Assembly (NCBI GenBank): GCA_965228435.1
Contig: OZ245818.1
Location: 1-64,000 of the forward strand
Reading direction: 5' to 3'
DNA length: 64,000 bases
DNA from: Hoeflea_A sp965228435
GTDB lineage: Bacteria; Pseudomonadota; Alphaproteobacteria; Rhizobiales; Rhizobiaceae
Within the stretch, counting starts at the first letter, position 1, and every line of letters begins with the position of its first letter. Of this stretch, positions 24,616 to 32,698 are shown one piece after another. Under the pieces are notes generated by a model. The model was given only the letters and a program-made list of their open reading frames with translations. It made no database searches and had not been told where the DNA came from. The translations under genes were made by a program, and so were the position numbers.

Positions 24616-26348
24616 TGGATCCCGTCCTTTTGTCTGTCCTGCAGGGGCGTCTCGAGCAGATCGCCGATGAGATGGACGCGACCCTGTTCAAGGCGGCTTT
24701 CAACCCGATCATCGCCGAAGCGCACGATGCCAGCCATGGATTTTACGATGCGCGGACAGGAGACACGTTGGTCCAGGGCAAGTTGGGCCTGCCAATATTC
24801 GTCGGCGCCATGGCTTTTGCCGTGCGGGCGGTGATTTCTCATACCCACAAGCACGGGGCGCCCGCCAAGGGCGACGTCTTCATTTTCAACGACCCCTATG
24901 ATGGCGGCACGCATCTCAATGATTTCAAGCTCGTCCAGCCGGTGTTCGCTGGGGAAGAGATCTTCTGTTACATGGCGTCGGTGGGTCACTGGCACGATGT
25001 GGCCGGCAATGTTCCGGGCAACTACAACCCTGCTGCAACCGAGATTTTCCAGGAAGGCGTGCTGATACCGCCAGTTCGACTGATCAAGGCGGGCGAGATC
25101 CAGCAGGACATCATCGACATCCTCGCCGCCAACACAAGGCTCCCGTTGTCGCAATATGGCGACCTGCACGGCCAGATCGCCGCTCTCAATCTCGGCGAGG
25201 AACGGTTGCACGATCTGATCGGGCAATACGGCGCTGATACCATCGCCGGCGCACTTGGCGAACTGCGCCAACGCACCGCGCGCCAAATGCGCGACCATAT
25301 CGGAGCGCTGCCAAACGGCACCTATTGCGCCGTCGACCATCTCGACAATGACGGCATCGACGATCGTGAATTGGACATTGCCGTCGCAATCAGTGTGGAC
25401 GATGGATCGCTGACGCTCGATTTCACCGGGACCTCGGATGCCTGTGCCGGTCCGGTCAACATTTCTCGGGCGACGGCCGAGGCCTCTGTTTATGTCGCGC
25501 TCAAGCACGTTTTCCATGACGTTGCCGCCAATGCCGGCGTCCTCGATCCGGTGACCATCCGGATCCCCGATGGCAGTCTCATGGCTGCCACGGCGCCGAG
25601 ACCGGTGGGCGGTTATACCGAAACGATTCTGCGCGTTATCGATGTCATCTTCGTCGCGCTGTCGAAGGCGGCGCCAGAGGCGCTGAATGCCTGTGCCTAC
25701 GGCACAATCAACGCACTGTCGGTTGCTGGCCACCGGGATGATGGTTCGCGCTGGGTGATGTTCTCGTTTTTCGGCGGCGGCCACGGCGGTCATCCGGAAG
25801 GCGATGGGCTGTCGCACGGCAACGCACCGATTTCCATGGCGACGATACCACCGGTGGAAATTCTTGAAGCCCGCTATCCGGTCCAATTCAGGCAGTGGGC
25901 GCTGCGCAACGATTCCGGTGGCCCGGGTGAATTCCGCGGTGGCCTCGGGGGACTCTACGAAATGGAGTTCATGAATGAAGCGACCGGATTCCTTTTCGGT
26001 GAACGAGGCAAGTATCCACCGCAGCCAATTGCCGGCGGCAAACCGGGTGCCTTGAACGTGTTCTCCTATGACGTTGATGACGAACATGGGGGTCTCTCGG
26101 GGCGGCCACCGATGAGCTCCAAAATCACCGGCATTCGGATCGGCAAGAACCAGAGAGTTCGGCTGGAGTCGCCTGGAGGCGGTGGATGCGGCGACCCTCG
26201 CAAGCGAGAACCGCAGCGGGTTCTCGCCGATGTGTTGGACGGATTCGTTTCGATCGAAAGGGCGCGCAGCGACTACGGCGTGGTCATCGCTGACGGTGCT
26301 GTCGACGAGACCGCGACACGGGCTTTGCGGGAGACATCGTCAGCATGA
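24615..26348 (+). CDS. Hydantoinase B / oxoprolinase family protein (HyuB)
   Basis: This 577-residue protein is a HyuB-family subunit. It starts MDPVLLSVLQGRLEQIADEM and has FNDPYDGGTHLNDFKLV at about 94-110 (metal and substrate region), GHWHDVAGN, and a C-terminal glycine-rich LESPGGGGCGDPRKR near 520-534. HyuA-HyuB pairs use ATP to hydrolyse cyclic amides (5-oxoproline, N-methylhydantoin), and related pairs form carboxylases. It shares a stop/start overlap with both neighbours. Ring opening of a cyclic imide or hydantoin is therefore likely, but the substrate cannot be read. Confidence 0.87.
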   Translation: MDPVLLSVLQGRLEQIADEMDATLFKAAFNPIIAEAHDASHGFYDARTGDTLVQGKLGLPIFVGAMAFAVRAVISHTHKHGAPAKGDVFIFNDPYDGGTHLNDFKLVQPVFAGEEIFCYMASVGHWHDVAGNVPGNYNPAATEIFQEGVLIPPVRLIKAGEIQQDIIDILAANTRLPLSQYGDLHGQIAALNLGEERLHDLIGQYGADTIAGALGELRQRTARQMRDHIGALPNGTYCAVDHLDNDGIDDRELDIAVAISVDDGSLTLDFTGTSDACAGPVNISRATAEASVYVALKHVFHDVAANAGVLDPVTIRIPDGSLMAATAPRPVGGYTETILRVIDVIFVALSKAAPEALNACAYGTINALSVAGHRDDGSRWVMFSFFGGGHGGHPEGDGLSHGNAPISMATIPPVEILEARYPVQFRQWALRNDSGGPGEFRGGLGGLYEMEFMNEATGFLFGERGKYPPQPIAGGKPGALNVFSYDVDDEHGGLSGRPPMSSKITGIRIGKNQRVRLESPGGGGCGDPRKREPQRVLADVLDGFVSIERARSDYGVVIADGAVDETATRALRETSSA

Positions 26349-28417
26349 ATGGAGAATCCCGGCCGCGCGACGTGCTGCTCGGTATCGATGTCGGCGGCAC
26401 CTTTACTGATATCTTTGTCGTCGACCAAATGAGCGGCACCTGTTCCGTGCATAAGGTTCCGTCCACGCGGGGCCGTGAGGCAGATGGCTTCATCAATGGT
26501 GTGACAACGGGGGTCTCCGACCTTTCCAGCATCGCAGCGGTCATCCATGGAACCACCGTCGGCACGAACGCCCTGCTGGAGCGCAAAGGCGCCAAGACCG
26601 GTCTCGTGACGACCCAAGGGTTTCGCGATGTCCTTCAGATGCGTCGCCGCGACCGGCCGACGACCTGGGGTCTGCGCGGCCGATACGAGCCCATCGTCCA
26701 ACGCTCTATGAGTATCGAGGTTCCGGAACGGGTGCTCGCTGACGGAACGGTGCAAACGCCTCTCGATGTAACGGCCTTGCGGGCAGCGCTGCAGGAGTTG
26801 CTTGCCAGGGACGCCCAATCGGTGGCTCTGGTGTTTATCAACGCCTATGCCAACACCGCAAACGAGGTTCGAGCCCGCACCATTCTGGAAGCCGTCTGGC
26901 CCAACGAGCACTTCTCGATTTCCTCGGAGTTGCTGCCGGAAATCCGAGAGTTTGAACGGGCTTCGACCACAGCCCTGAACGCCTATCTACAGCCGGTGGT
27001 CGGCAGCTACCTCAAGACCCTCGACGAGCGCCTTGCCGACGGCGGCTTCACCGGCGAGTTCCTGATCGTACAGTCGAATGGCGGGGTGATGACATCGCGG
27101 GAGGCCGCCGGCCTGCCCGTACGCACCGCCCTCTCCGGACCTGCCGCAGGCGTGTTTGCCGCGGCCTATCTCGCCGGACAGTCGGGTTTCGATAATGTCA
27201 TCACCTGCGACATGGGCGGCACCAGTTTCGACGTCTCGGTGATCGCCGACGGCGAGGCAACACTGTCCGCCCAGACATCGGTCGATTTCGGCCTGGTCAT
27301 CCGGTCGCCGATGATCGAGATCACAACGATCGGCGCCGGCGGTGGCTCCATCGCCTGGATCGATGCCGGCGGCCTGATCCGTATCGGCCCCGAAAGCGCC
27401 GGTTCGGATCCAGGACCGGTTTGCTATGGCAGAGGCAATGACCGCCCCACGGTGACCGACGCGAATGTCGTGCTCGGCCGCATCAACGCCGAGCAACCAA
27501 TCGGCGGTCAGCTCAAGCGTCTCGACAAAGAGGCCGCTGAGGAGGCCATTCGAACACATATCGGCGAGCCGCTCGGCATGACGGCACTGGCGGCGGCAGA
27601 GGCCATTATCGAAGTTGCCAACGCTCGCATGGCTGGCGCCATCCGGCTTGTGTCGATCGAGCGCGGTCATGATCCGCGGGAGTTCGCCGCCATGCCGTTC
27701 GGTGGCGGCGGTTCTCTTCATGCCTGTGCCCTGGTGCGCGAAATAGGGCTCGGCCGTGCGCTGGTACCGCGCTATCCGGGGATTGTGTCGGCGCTCGGCT
27801 GCGTGATCGCGGATATGCGACAGGACTTCGTGCAGACGATCAACCAGCCGCTCTCAACAGCCGACGAGACGCAATTGACCGAAGCGATGAAGACGTTTTC
27901 GCAGACCGGAATACAGCGTCTGGAAAACGCCGATGCGAAATTCTCATCGATAGATACCCGCGTGTCGGTCGATATGCTTTATACGGGCCAGACCCACACC
28001 GTCGACGTGCAGCTCGAGACCGCCAGTTCGGATTCCTTCGATCGCCAAAGGATCTTGCACGCCTTTGAGCAGCGCTACCGCGAGACCTACGGACGGGTGC
28101 TCGACGCCGTTGAACCGGTCATCGTCAATTTGCGCGTCACAGTGATCGGGCGCCGGCCGAAGTTCGATCCCCGTGTTCTTGCTCCGCCCGGTGACGCCTC
28201 GCTTGACAGCGCGCGTGCGGGATCCCGGCCCGTCTATTTCGCCGGTACCATGCACGATGCCGCCGTCTATCGCCGCCTGGACCTTCCGGTCGGCGCTGTC
28301 GTTCACGGACCTGCGGTGTTGGAGCAGCCGGACACGACCATCTGGATCGAACCGGGCTTTCAGGCTCGTGTCGACGCCTTGGGCAACCTCGTCGTCAACC
28401 GGGAGAATGTTACGTGA
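26345..28417 (+). CDS. Hydantoinase A / oxoprolinase family protein (HyuA)
   Basis: This 690-residue ATP-binding subunit has the ASKHA-type phosphate loop LLGIDVGGTFTDIFVVD near residues 12-28, HGTTVGTNALLERKGAKTGL at about 63-82 (motif only), ITCDMGGTSFDVSVI for the second phosphate loop and GAGGGSIAWIDAGG. It forms an ATP-dependent cyclic amidase with the preceding HyuB. The order B then A is the reverse of many hyu operons. It overlaps HyuB by four bases and the following hydrolase by four bases (GTGA). No separate allantoinase or dihydropyrimidinase is present. Confidence 0.88.
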   Translation: MNGESRPRDVLLGIDVGGTFTDIFVVDQMSGTCSVHKVPSTRGREADGFINGVTTGVSDLSSIAAVIHGTTVGTNALLERKGAKTGLVTTQGFRDVLQMRRRDRPTTWGLRGRYEPIVQRSMSIEVPERVLADGTVQTPLDVTALRAALQELLARDAQSVALVFINAYANTANEVRARTILEAVWPNEHFSISSELLPEIREFERASTTALNAYLQPVVGSYLKTLDERLADGGFTGEFLIVQSNGGVMTSREAAGLPVRTALSGPAAGVFAAAYLAGQSGFDNVITCDMGGTSFDVSVIADGEATLSAQTSVDFGLVIRSPMIEITTIGAGGGSIAWIDAGGLIRIGPESAGSDPGPVCYGRGNDRPTVTDANVVLGRINAEQPIGGQLKRLDKEAAEEAIRTHIGEPLGMTALAAAEAIIEVANARMAGAIRLVSIERGHDPREFAAMPFGGGGSLHACALVREIGLGRALVPRYPGIVSALGCVIADMRQDFVQTINQPLSTADETQLTEAMKTFSQTGIQRLENADAKFSSIDTRVSVDMLYTGQTHTVDVQLETASSDSFDRQRILHAFEQRYRETYGRVLDAVEPVIVNLRVTVIGRRPKFDPRVLAPPGDASLDSARAGSRPVYFAGTMHDAAVYRRLDLPVGAVVHGPAVLEQPDTTIWIEPGFQARVDALGNLVVNRENVT

Positions 28418-29025
28418 CCGCATCGCTTCACGCCGATCGCAACCGTGTCGCTTTGCTTATCGTCGACATGCAAAACGACTTTCTGCATGCGGTGGGCGCT
28501 TATGGTCGGGCCGGACAGACGAGCCCTCAAATCGCCGCACTGACGGATCGTCTCTCGCCGGTCGTGCAGGCCATGCGATCCGCCGGATGCTGGATCGTAT
28601 CGACCCAGTTCACATTGGTGCCGGCAAAGGGCGGCGAGCCACTGATCTCGCCTCACCTGAGAAAACTGCGGCCGTTTCTGACAAAGGGTGATTTCTGTCC
28701 GGGACAGTTCGGACATCAGCTTGTCGACAAGTTGGCGCCAGCCGATCTGACGGTCGAGAAAGTCGCCTATTCGGCCTTCTACATGACACGCCTGGAGTGG
28801 CTGTTGCGCAAATGCGGAATCGAACAATTGGTCATCTGCGGCATTGTCACGAACGGCGGGGTGGCGTCGACGCTTCGCGACGCCCACGTGCGAGACTTCG
28901 AAACACTTCTCCTGTCCGACGGGACAGGGGCGTTCGATCGACAGGTTCACGAAGATACCTTGAAAGCACTCGCAACAATTTCGTCGGTCGCGACCTGCGA
29001 GGAAGTCTCGGCAATGCTGTCGTGA
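28414..29025 (+). CDS. Isochorismatase-fold hydrolase lacking the nucleophilic Cys
   Basis: The 203-residue protein has the isochorismatase-family active-site Asp D18 (IVDMQND) and Lys K116 (VEKVAYSAFYMT). At the position of the nucleophilic Cys of amidohydrolases (TNVCV) it reads TNGGV, with Gly149. True isochorismatases such as EntB and PhzD also have Gly there, whereas N-carbamoylsarcosine amidase, maleamate amidase and RutB need Cys. It starts at GTG 28414, coupled to HyuA. Operon context suggests an amidase step after ring opening, but the missing Cys argues against ordinary amidase chemistry. Confidence 0.82.
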   Translation: MTASLHADRNRVALLIVDMQNDFLHAVGAYGRAGQTSPQIAALTDRLSPVVQAMRSAGCWIVSTQFTLVPAKGGEPLISPHLRKLRPFLTKGDFCPGQFGHQLVDKLAPADLTVEKVAYSAFYMTRLEWLLRKCGIEQLVICGIVTNGGVASTLRDAHVRDFETLLLSDGTGAFDRQVHEDTLKALATISSVATCEEVSAMLS

Positions 29026-29323
29026 GCAGCGCATTGGCGCCTTTCTGATTCACGTGCGCTAACTTATGAATCCGTTGTTCTTAGTTGCATAGCCGGCACA
29101 TATTCTACCCATAAATGCTTGTGCATGCTTGCTTTTTCAACCTTTAATTTCAATTTCCAATTATTTGCATTTCTTCCAACGCTTTGAAGAAGATTCTTAA
29201 CCTGTACCCCCAAAACTCGCAGTCGTGGGGGTGCGCGTTGTTTCCGACCGAGGAAACCGTGCTGAGATGTATCAGCTTGAAATCGCACAGTGAGTATTCA
29301 AGGTCCTTTCGGAAGGGTGGGAC
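29026..29323. other. Intergenic region upstream of the chemoreceptor gene
   Basis: This stretch of about 300 bases is markedly A/T-rich at 29050-29170, in contrast to its surroundings, and probably holds the chemoreceptor promoter, although no hexamer pair is convincing. A strong hairpin at 29206-29232 is listed separately. No gene is supported here. Confidence 0.5.
29206..29232 (+). promoter_or_regulatory. Hairpin in the chemoreceptor leader
   Basis: ACCCCCA (29206-29212) and TGGGGGT (29226-29232) form a perfect 7-base stem with a 13-base loop. No T-run follows, so it is not a standard terminator. It is about 90 bases upstream of the chemoreceptor ATG and may be a leader structure or the end of the upstream transcript. 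Confidence 0.4.
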
Positions 29324-31114
29324 ATGTTTGACTTCAATTCTGATGCCAAGGCAGTGCTCGAGGCCGTCGGCAAATCACAGGCCATAATCGAGTTCGATCT
29401 GGTCGGAAATATTCTGACTGCTAACGAAAACTTCTGCAACGCAATCGGATACCAGCTTTCTGAGATTCAGGGAAAACACCACTCGATGTTCGCCGATCCG
29501 GCCTACGCCGCTTCGGATGAGTACAAGGCGTTCTGGGCCAAGCTGGGCCGTGGCGAATACGACAGCGGACAATACAAACGGCTGGCCAAGGGCGGCCGGG
29601 AAATCTGGATCGAAGCGTCCTACAATCCGGTCTACAAAGGCGGCAAGCCGGTCAAGGTGATCAAGTTCGCCACCGACATTACCGCCAGCAAGATCAAGTC
29701 GATGGAAGACTCCGGCAAGTTGGACGCTTTGTCACGCGCCCAAGCGGTGATCGAATTCTATCCGACCGGTGAAATTATCACGGCCAACGAGAACTTCTGT
29801 GGGGCCGTCGGCTATCAGTTGTCCGAGATCCAGGGACAACACCATTCCATGTTCTGCGACGCGGCCTATGCAGCAAGCCCGGATTACAAGCAGTTCTGGG
29901 CCGACCTTGCGGCTGGCTCCTTCAAATCCGACGAGTTCAAGCGGTTTGGAAAGGGTGGTGCCGAAATCTGGATTCAGGCCACCTACAATCCGATCGTCGA
30001 CGACGAAGGTAAGGTGTTCCGGGTTGTCAAATTTGCAACTGACATCACCGCCCGAGTCCATGCAGTCGAAACGCTTGCGGGCAGTCTTCAGGAACTGGCG
30101 GGCGGCAACCTCGACCAGAGCATCAATGAACAATTCCCGGAGAACCTGGAAAAACTGCGCAACGACTTCAACGACTCCGTCGAAAAGCTCGAAAGCGCGA
30201 TGCGCAACGTCGGCTCCAACGCCAACGAGATTGCCGCCAGCTCGGCAGAAATCAGATCCGCGGCGGATGACCTTTCAAAACGGACAGAACAGCAGGCAGC
30301 ATCGGTCGAAGAAACTGCGGCGGCTCTGGAAGAGATCACCACCACCGTGGCTGACTCGACCCAGCGTGCCGAAGAAGCCGGTGAGCTGGTTTCCAAGACA
30401 CGAGACAACGCCGAACACTCAGGCAAGGTTGTCAAGGAAGCAATCGAAGCCATGGGCGAGATCGAGGTTTCCTCGAACGCCATCAACAACATCATCGGTG
30501 TGATTGACGACATCGCCTTCCAGACCAACCTGCTGGCGCTCAATGCCGGTGTGGAAGCAGCAAGGGCGGGAGATGCCGGCAAGGGATTTGCCGTTGTCGC
30601 CCAAGAGGTCCGCGAACTGGCCCAACGTTCGGCCAACGCCGCCAAGGAAATCAAGGAACTGATCACCAACTCCGGTGAACAGGTCAAGAAGGGTGTTTCC
30701 CTGGTGGGCCGCACCGGCGAGGCGCTCGAGCAAATCGTCTCGCAGGTCGCCGACATCAACACCAATGTCACGGCTATTGTCGAAGCGGCCAGAGAGCAGA
30801 CGACGGGCTTGAAAGAAATCAACACCGCCGTCAACACCATGGATCAGGGCACCCAGCAGAATGCCGCAATGGTCGAGCAGTCGACGGCGGCCAGCCACTC
30901 GCTTGCCGGCCAGGCAGACGCACTCAGCGCATTGCTCCACCAGTTCAAAACGAGGGGCGGTGTTTCCGAGATGCCGACGGAGCACCAAAAGGCGGCACCG
31001 GCCGCGGCCAATGCCGACTCCGCTCCGGTCCCCTCACCGGCTCGCGCGATGACAGGCAAAGTGGCCAAAGCCTTTGGCGGCGGCGCTGCGGCAGAAGATT
31101 GGGAGGAGTTCTGA
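29324..31114 (+). CDS. Soluble methyl-accepting chemotaxis protein with tandem PAS domains
   Basis: The 596-residue protein has two very similar PAS domains (about 20-120 and 141-242, each with NENFC, GYQLSEIQG, HHSMF and FATDIT), a short HAMP-like linker, and a methyl-accepting signalling domain with the hairpin tip FQTNLLALNAGVEAARAGD at about residue 397-415. No membrane segment is present, so it senses a cytoplasmic signal such as redox state or a bound ligand. It ends EDWEEF, an xWxxF pentapeptide of the kind that binds CheR/CheB. The ATG follows GGAAGGGTGGG. It overlaps cheW (TGATG). Confidence 0.92.
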   Translation: MFDFNSDAKAVLEAVGKSQAIIEFDLVGNILTANENFCNAIGYQLSEIQGKHHSMFADPAYAASDEYKAFWAKLGRGEYDSGQYKRLAKGGREIWIEASYNPVYKGGKPVKVIKFATDITASKIKSMEDSGKLDALSRAQAVIEFYPTGEIITANENFCGAVGYQLSEIQGQHHSMFCDAAYAASPDYKQFWADLAAGSFKSDEFKRFGKGGAEIWIQATYNPIVDDEGKVFRVVKFATDITARVHAVETLAGSLQELAGGNLDQSINEQFPENLEKLRNDFNDSVEKLESAMRNVGSNANEIAASSAEIRSAADDLSKRTEQQAASVEETAAALEEITTTVADSTQRAEEAGELVSKTRDNAEHSGKVVKEAIEAMGEIEVSSNAINNIIGVIDDIAFQTNLLALNAGVEAARAGDAGKGFAVVAQEVRELAQRSANAAKEIKELITNSGEQVKKGVSLVGRTGEALEQIVSQVADINTNVTAIVEAAREQTTGLKEINTAVNTMDQGTQQNAAMVEQSTAASHSLAGQADALSALLHQFKTRGGVSEMPTEHQKAAPAAANADSAPVPSPARAMTGKVAKAFGGGAAAEDWEEF

Positions 31115-31581
31115 TGTCCACAAATGCCTATGCTGATCAGCCGGTAGAGATCATCGCGTTCCGGCTGCACAATCAGGAATTCTGCGTCAAAACCACTTCC
31201 ATCCGCGAAATTCGCGGGTGGGCTCCGTCGACGCCGATCCCTCATTCTCCGCCGGAAATGGTTGGTGTCATGAACCTTCGCGGAACGGTGATCCCGATTA
31301 TCGACCTTTCCTACAAGCTGGGAATGCCAGCGACGGAACCCAATGAACGCAGCGCCATCGTCGTTGCCGAGTTGCATGACAAGGTGATCGGAATGCTGGT
31401 TGACCGGGTGTCCGATATCCTGACGGTCAACGGCAGCGAGATTCAGCCGGTTCCGGAAATAAGCGCAACCTTCGATGCGAGCTTCTCCGACGGCATCATC
31501 ACCAAGGATGACGGTATGATCTGCTTCCTGAACCTTACCAGGATGTTCGATGAAGCCGACATGGAAGGTCTCGCGGCCTGA
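31114..31581 (+). CDS. cheW: Chemotaxis adaptor protein CheW
   Basis: The 155-residue protein is a CheW-type SH3-like adaptor. It has IIAFRLHNQEFCVKTTSIREI at its start (family pattern, positions 13-33), GVMNLRGTVIPIIDL (the conserved NLRG.VIPVIDL segment) and VGMLVDRVSDIL-like IGMLVDRVSDIL. It links receptors to the CheA kinase. ATG 31114 overlaps the stop of the receptor gene, and the GGGAGGAG ribosome site lies within the receptor's last codons. No cheA, cheY or cheR is visible, so it supplies an existing array or a receptor-specific CheW. Confidence 0.93.
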   Translation: MSTNAYADQPVEIIAFRLHNQEFCVKTTSIREIRGWAPSTPIPHSPPEMVGVMNLRGTVIPIIDLSYKLGMPATEPNERSAIVVAELHDKVIGMLVDRVSDILTVNGSEIQPVPEISATFDASFSDGIITKDDGMICFLNLTRMFDEADMEGLAA

Positions 31582-31595
31582 TACCGATTTCGGGT

Positions 31596-31616
31596 GCGGG
31601 CCGACGCATGGCCCGC
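31596..31616. terminator. Bidirectional hairpin between cheW and the HTH-cupin gene
   Basis: GCGGGCC (31596-31602) and GGCCCGC (31610-31616) form a perfect 7-base GC stem with a 7-base loop in the 39 bases between convergent genes. No strong T-run follows. The position suggests a shared terminator. Confidence 0.5.
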
Positions 31617-31620
31617 GCCC

Positions 31621-32226
31621 TCACCGTCCAATCCCCTTGGACGGCCCAACCACCACCAAAATCGTTGCCGGCTCTTTGCCTGATTTTACATAGGCATGTT
31701 TCATCGAACCCTCGAAATAGACGCTGTCACCGGCGTCGAGGGACAGCGGCACGTAGAATTCAGAATGCAGTACGATACTGCCCTTCAGCACATGCAGGAA
31801 CTCCTGGCCCTCGTGTGACCAGAGGCCGCCAACCTCTTCCAGAGACTCGGCCGTCACATGATTGATCGCCGGGTGCATGTCCTTGTTGGACAGATCGGCG
31901 CAGAGAACTTCCGTCGCGTAGCGGGCCAGCGTGTACCCCTTGGCCTCACCGCTGCGGGTGACGGAGCGCATGCCGCTGGTCAGCGGCTTGGCGTGATCGG
32001 TAAAGAACTCAGCGATGTCGGCACCGAATTCATTGGCCAGGATGAACAGGTGATGGGCGGAAATGTCAGTCTGGCCGGTTTCGATGCGCGACATCGTCGC
32101 CTCCGAAACGCCGCAGATTTCGGCCACTTCGCTCAGCGTCATCCCCTTCGATTTTCGCAAGCTGGATATTCGCCGTCCGAGCGGTTGGCGAACGTTCTGC
32201 TTTTCCGCTTTGGCGGCCTCACGCAT
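31621..32226 (-). CDS. HTH-cupin (XRE family) transcriptional regulator
   Basis: The 201-residue protein has an N-terminal XRE helix-turn-helix (about 18-70: LGRRISSLRKSKGMTLSEVA, GVSEATMSRIETGQTDI) and a C-terminal cupin (about 120-195: WSHEGQEFLHVLKGSIVLHS, LDAGDSVYFEGSMKHAYVKSG). PuuR/SinR-like regulators of this design commonly control amine and amino-acid catabolism. The start at 32226 is chosen because it begins just before the HTH and overlaps the RidA stop by eight bases. It is last in the minus-strand transporter operon. A candidate operator is the TGCAA-rich dyad at 37654-37673 (inference). Confidence 0.9.
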   Translation of the reverse strand: MREAAKAEKQNVRQPLGRRISSLRKSKGMTLSEVAEICGVSEATMSRIETGQTDISAHHLFILANEFGADIAEFFTDHAKPLTSGMRSVTRSGEAKGYTLARYATEVLCADLSNKDMHPAINHVTAESLEEVGGLWSHEGQEFLHVLKGSIVLHSEFYVPLSLDAGDSVYFEGSMKHAYVKSGKEPATILVVVGPSKGIGR

Positions 32227-32626
32227 CTGCCGGTTTCCCGGATCCGCGTATGGCCTCAACCTCGATCTCCACATGCGCCTCCGGAACTGCAAGCGGCGAA
32301 CAGATCGTGGTGTTGGTCGGCCGGGTGAAGCCGATGCGGTCCTTCAAAACCGCCGAAACCGCCCCAACATGCTCAGGATTGGGAACGTAGACACGGGCGC
32401 GCACGATATCCTGCAAACCGGAATCGGCTTCTTCAAGCGCTCGCTGGATGGTGTCAAACGCCGTGTGGGCCTGGGCTTCGGGACCTTCAGCCATTTCACC
32501 CGTGGAGAAATCGACTCCCACCGTTCCGGAGACAAAGATCCGATCATCGACGATCACCGCACGGGCATAACCCGCCATGTCCTCATAGATCGATCCGCTG
32601 AAAACATGCTTGCGCGCGCCAGCCAT
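32219..32626 (-). CDS. RidA family enamine/imine deaminase-like protein
   Basis: The 135-residue protein has RidA family features: GYARAVIVDDRIFVSGTVG near 19-37, a long central helix FDTIQRALEEADSGLQDIVRARVYV, and the diagnostic RPTNTTICSPLA at about 102-113, where the Arg binds substrate carboxylates. RidA proteins hydrolyse 2-aminoacrylate and other imine intermediates made by PLP enzymes. It is in the transporter operon opposite a PLP-domain fusion protein, which would be a natural source of such intermediates (inference). Confidence 0.88.
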   Translation of the reverse strand: MAGARKHVFSGSIYEDMAGYARAVIVDDRIFVSGTVGVDFSTGEMAEGPEAQAHTAFDTIQRALEEADSGLQDIVRARVYVPNPEHVGAVSAVLKDRIGFTRPTNTTICSPLAVPEAHVEIEVEAIRGSGKPADA

Positions 32627-32658
32627 GGCCGAAATCCTCTTTTCTCGGCGGAAGGACC

Positions 32659-32684
32659 GGCAGGGGACGCATGCGCCCCCTGCC
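32659..32684 (-). promoter_or_regulatory. GC-rich hairpin between livK-type gene and ridA
   Basis: GGCAGGGG (32659-32666) and CCCCTGCC (32677-32684) form a perfect 8-base stem with a 10-base loop. It lies 15 bases downstream of the binding-protein stop codon on the minus strand, and may stabilise that mRNA or partly end transcription. Confidence 0.5.
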
Positions 32685-32698
32685 CCGTTTTCATCTGA

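Noticed and set aside
24576..26087. Long minus-strand frame antisense to hydantoinase B
   Set aside because: It has no family similarity and covers a gene whose product matches HyuB throughout.
24615..29025. Creatinine/N-methylhydantoin pathway (HyuAB plus N-carbamoylsarcosine amidase)
   Set aside because: The isochorismatase-fold protein lacks the nucleophilic Cys required by N-carbamoylsarcosine amidase, and no creatinine deaminase or sarcosine oxidase gene is nearby. The CoA-transferase, hydratase and lyase genes would be unexplained.
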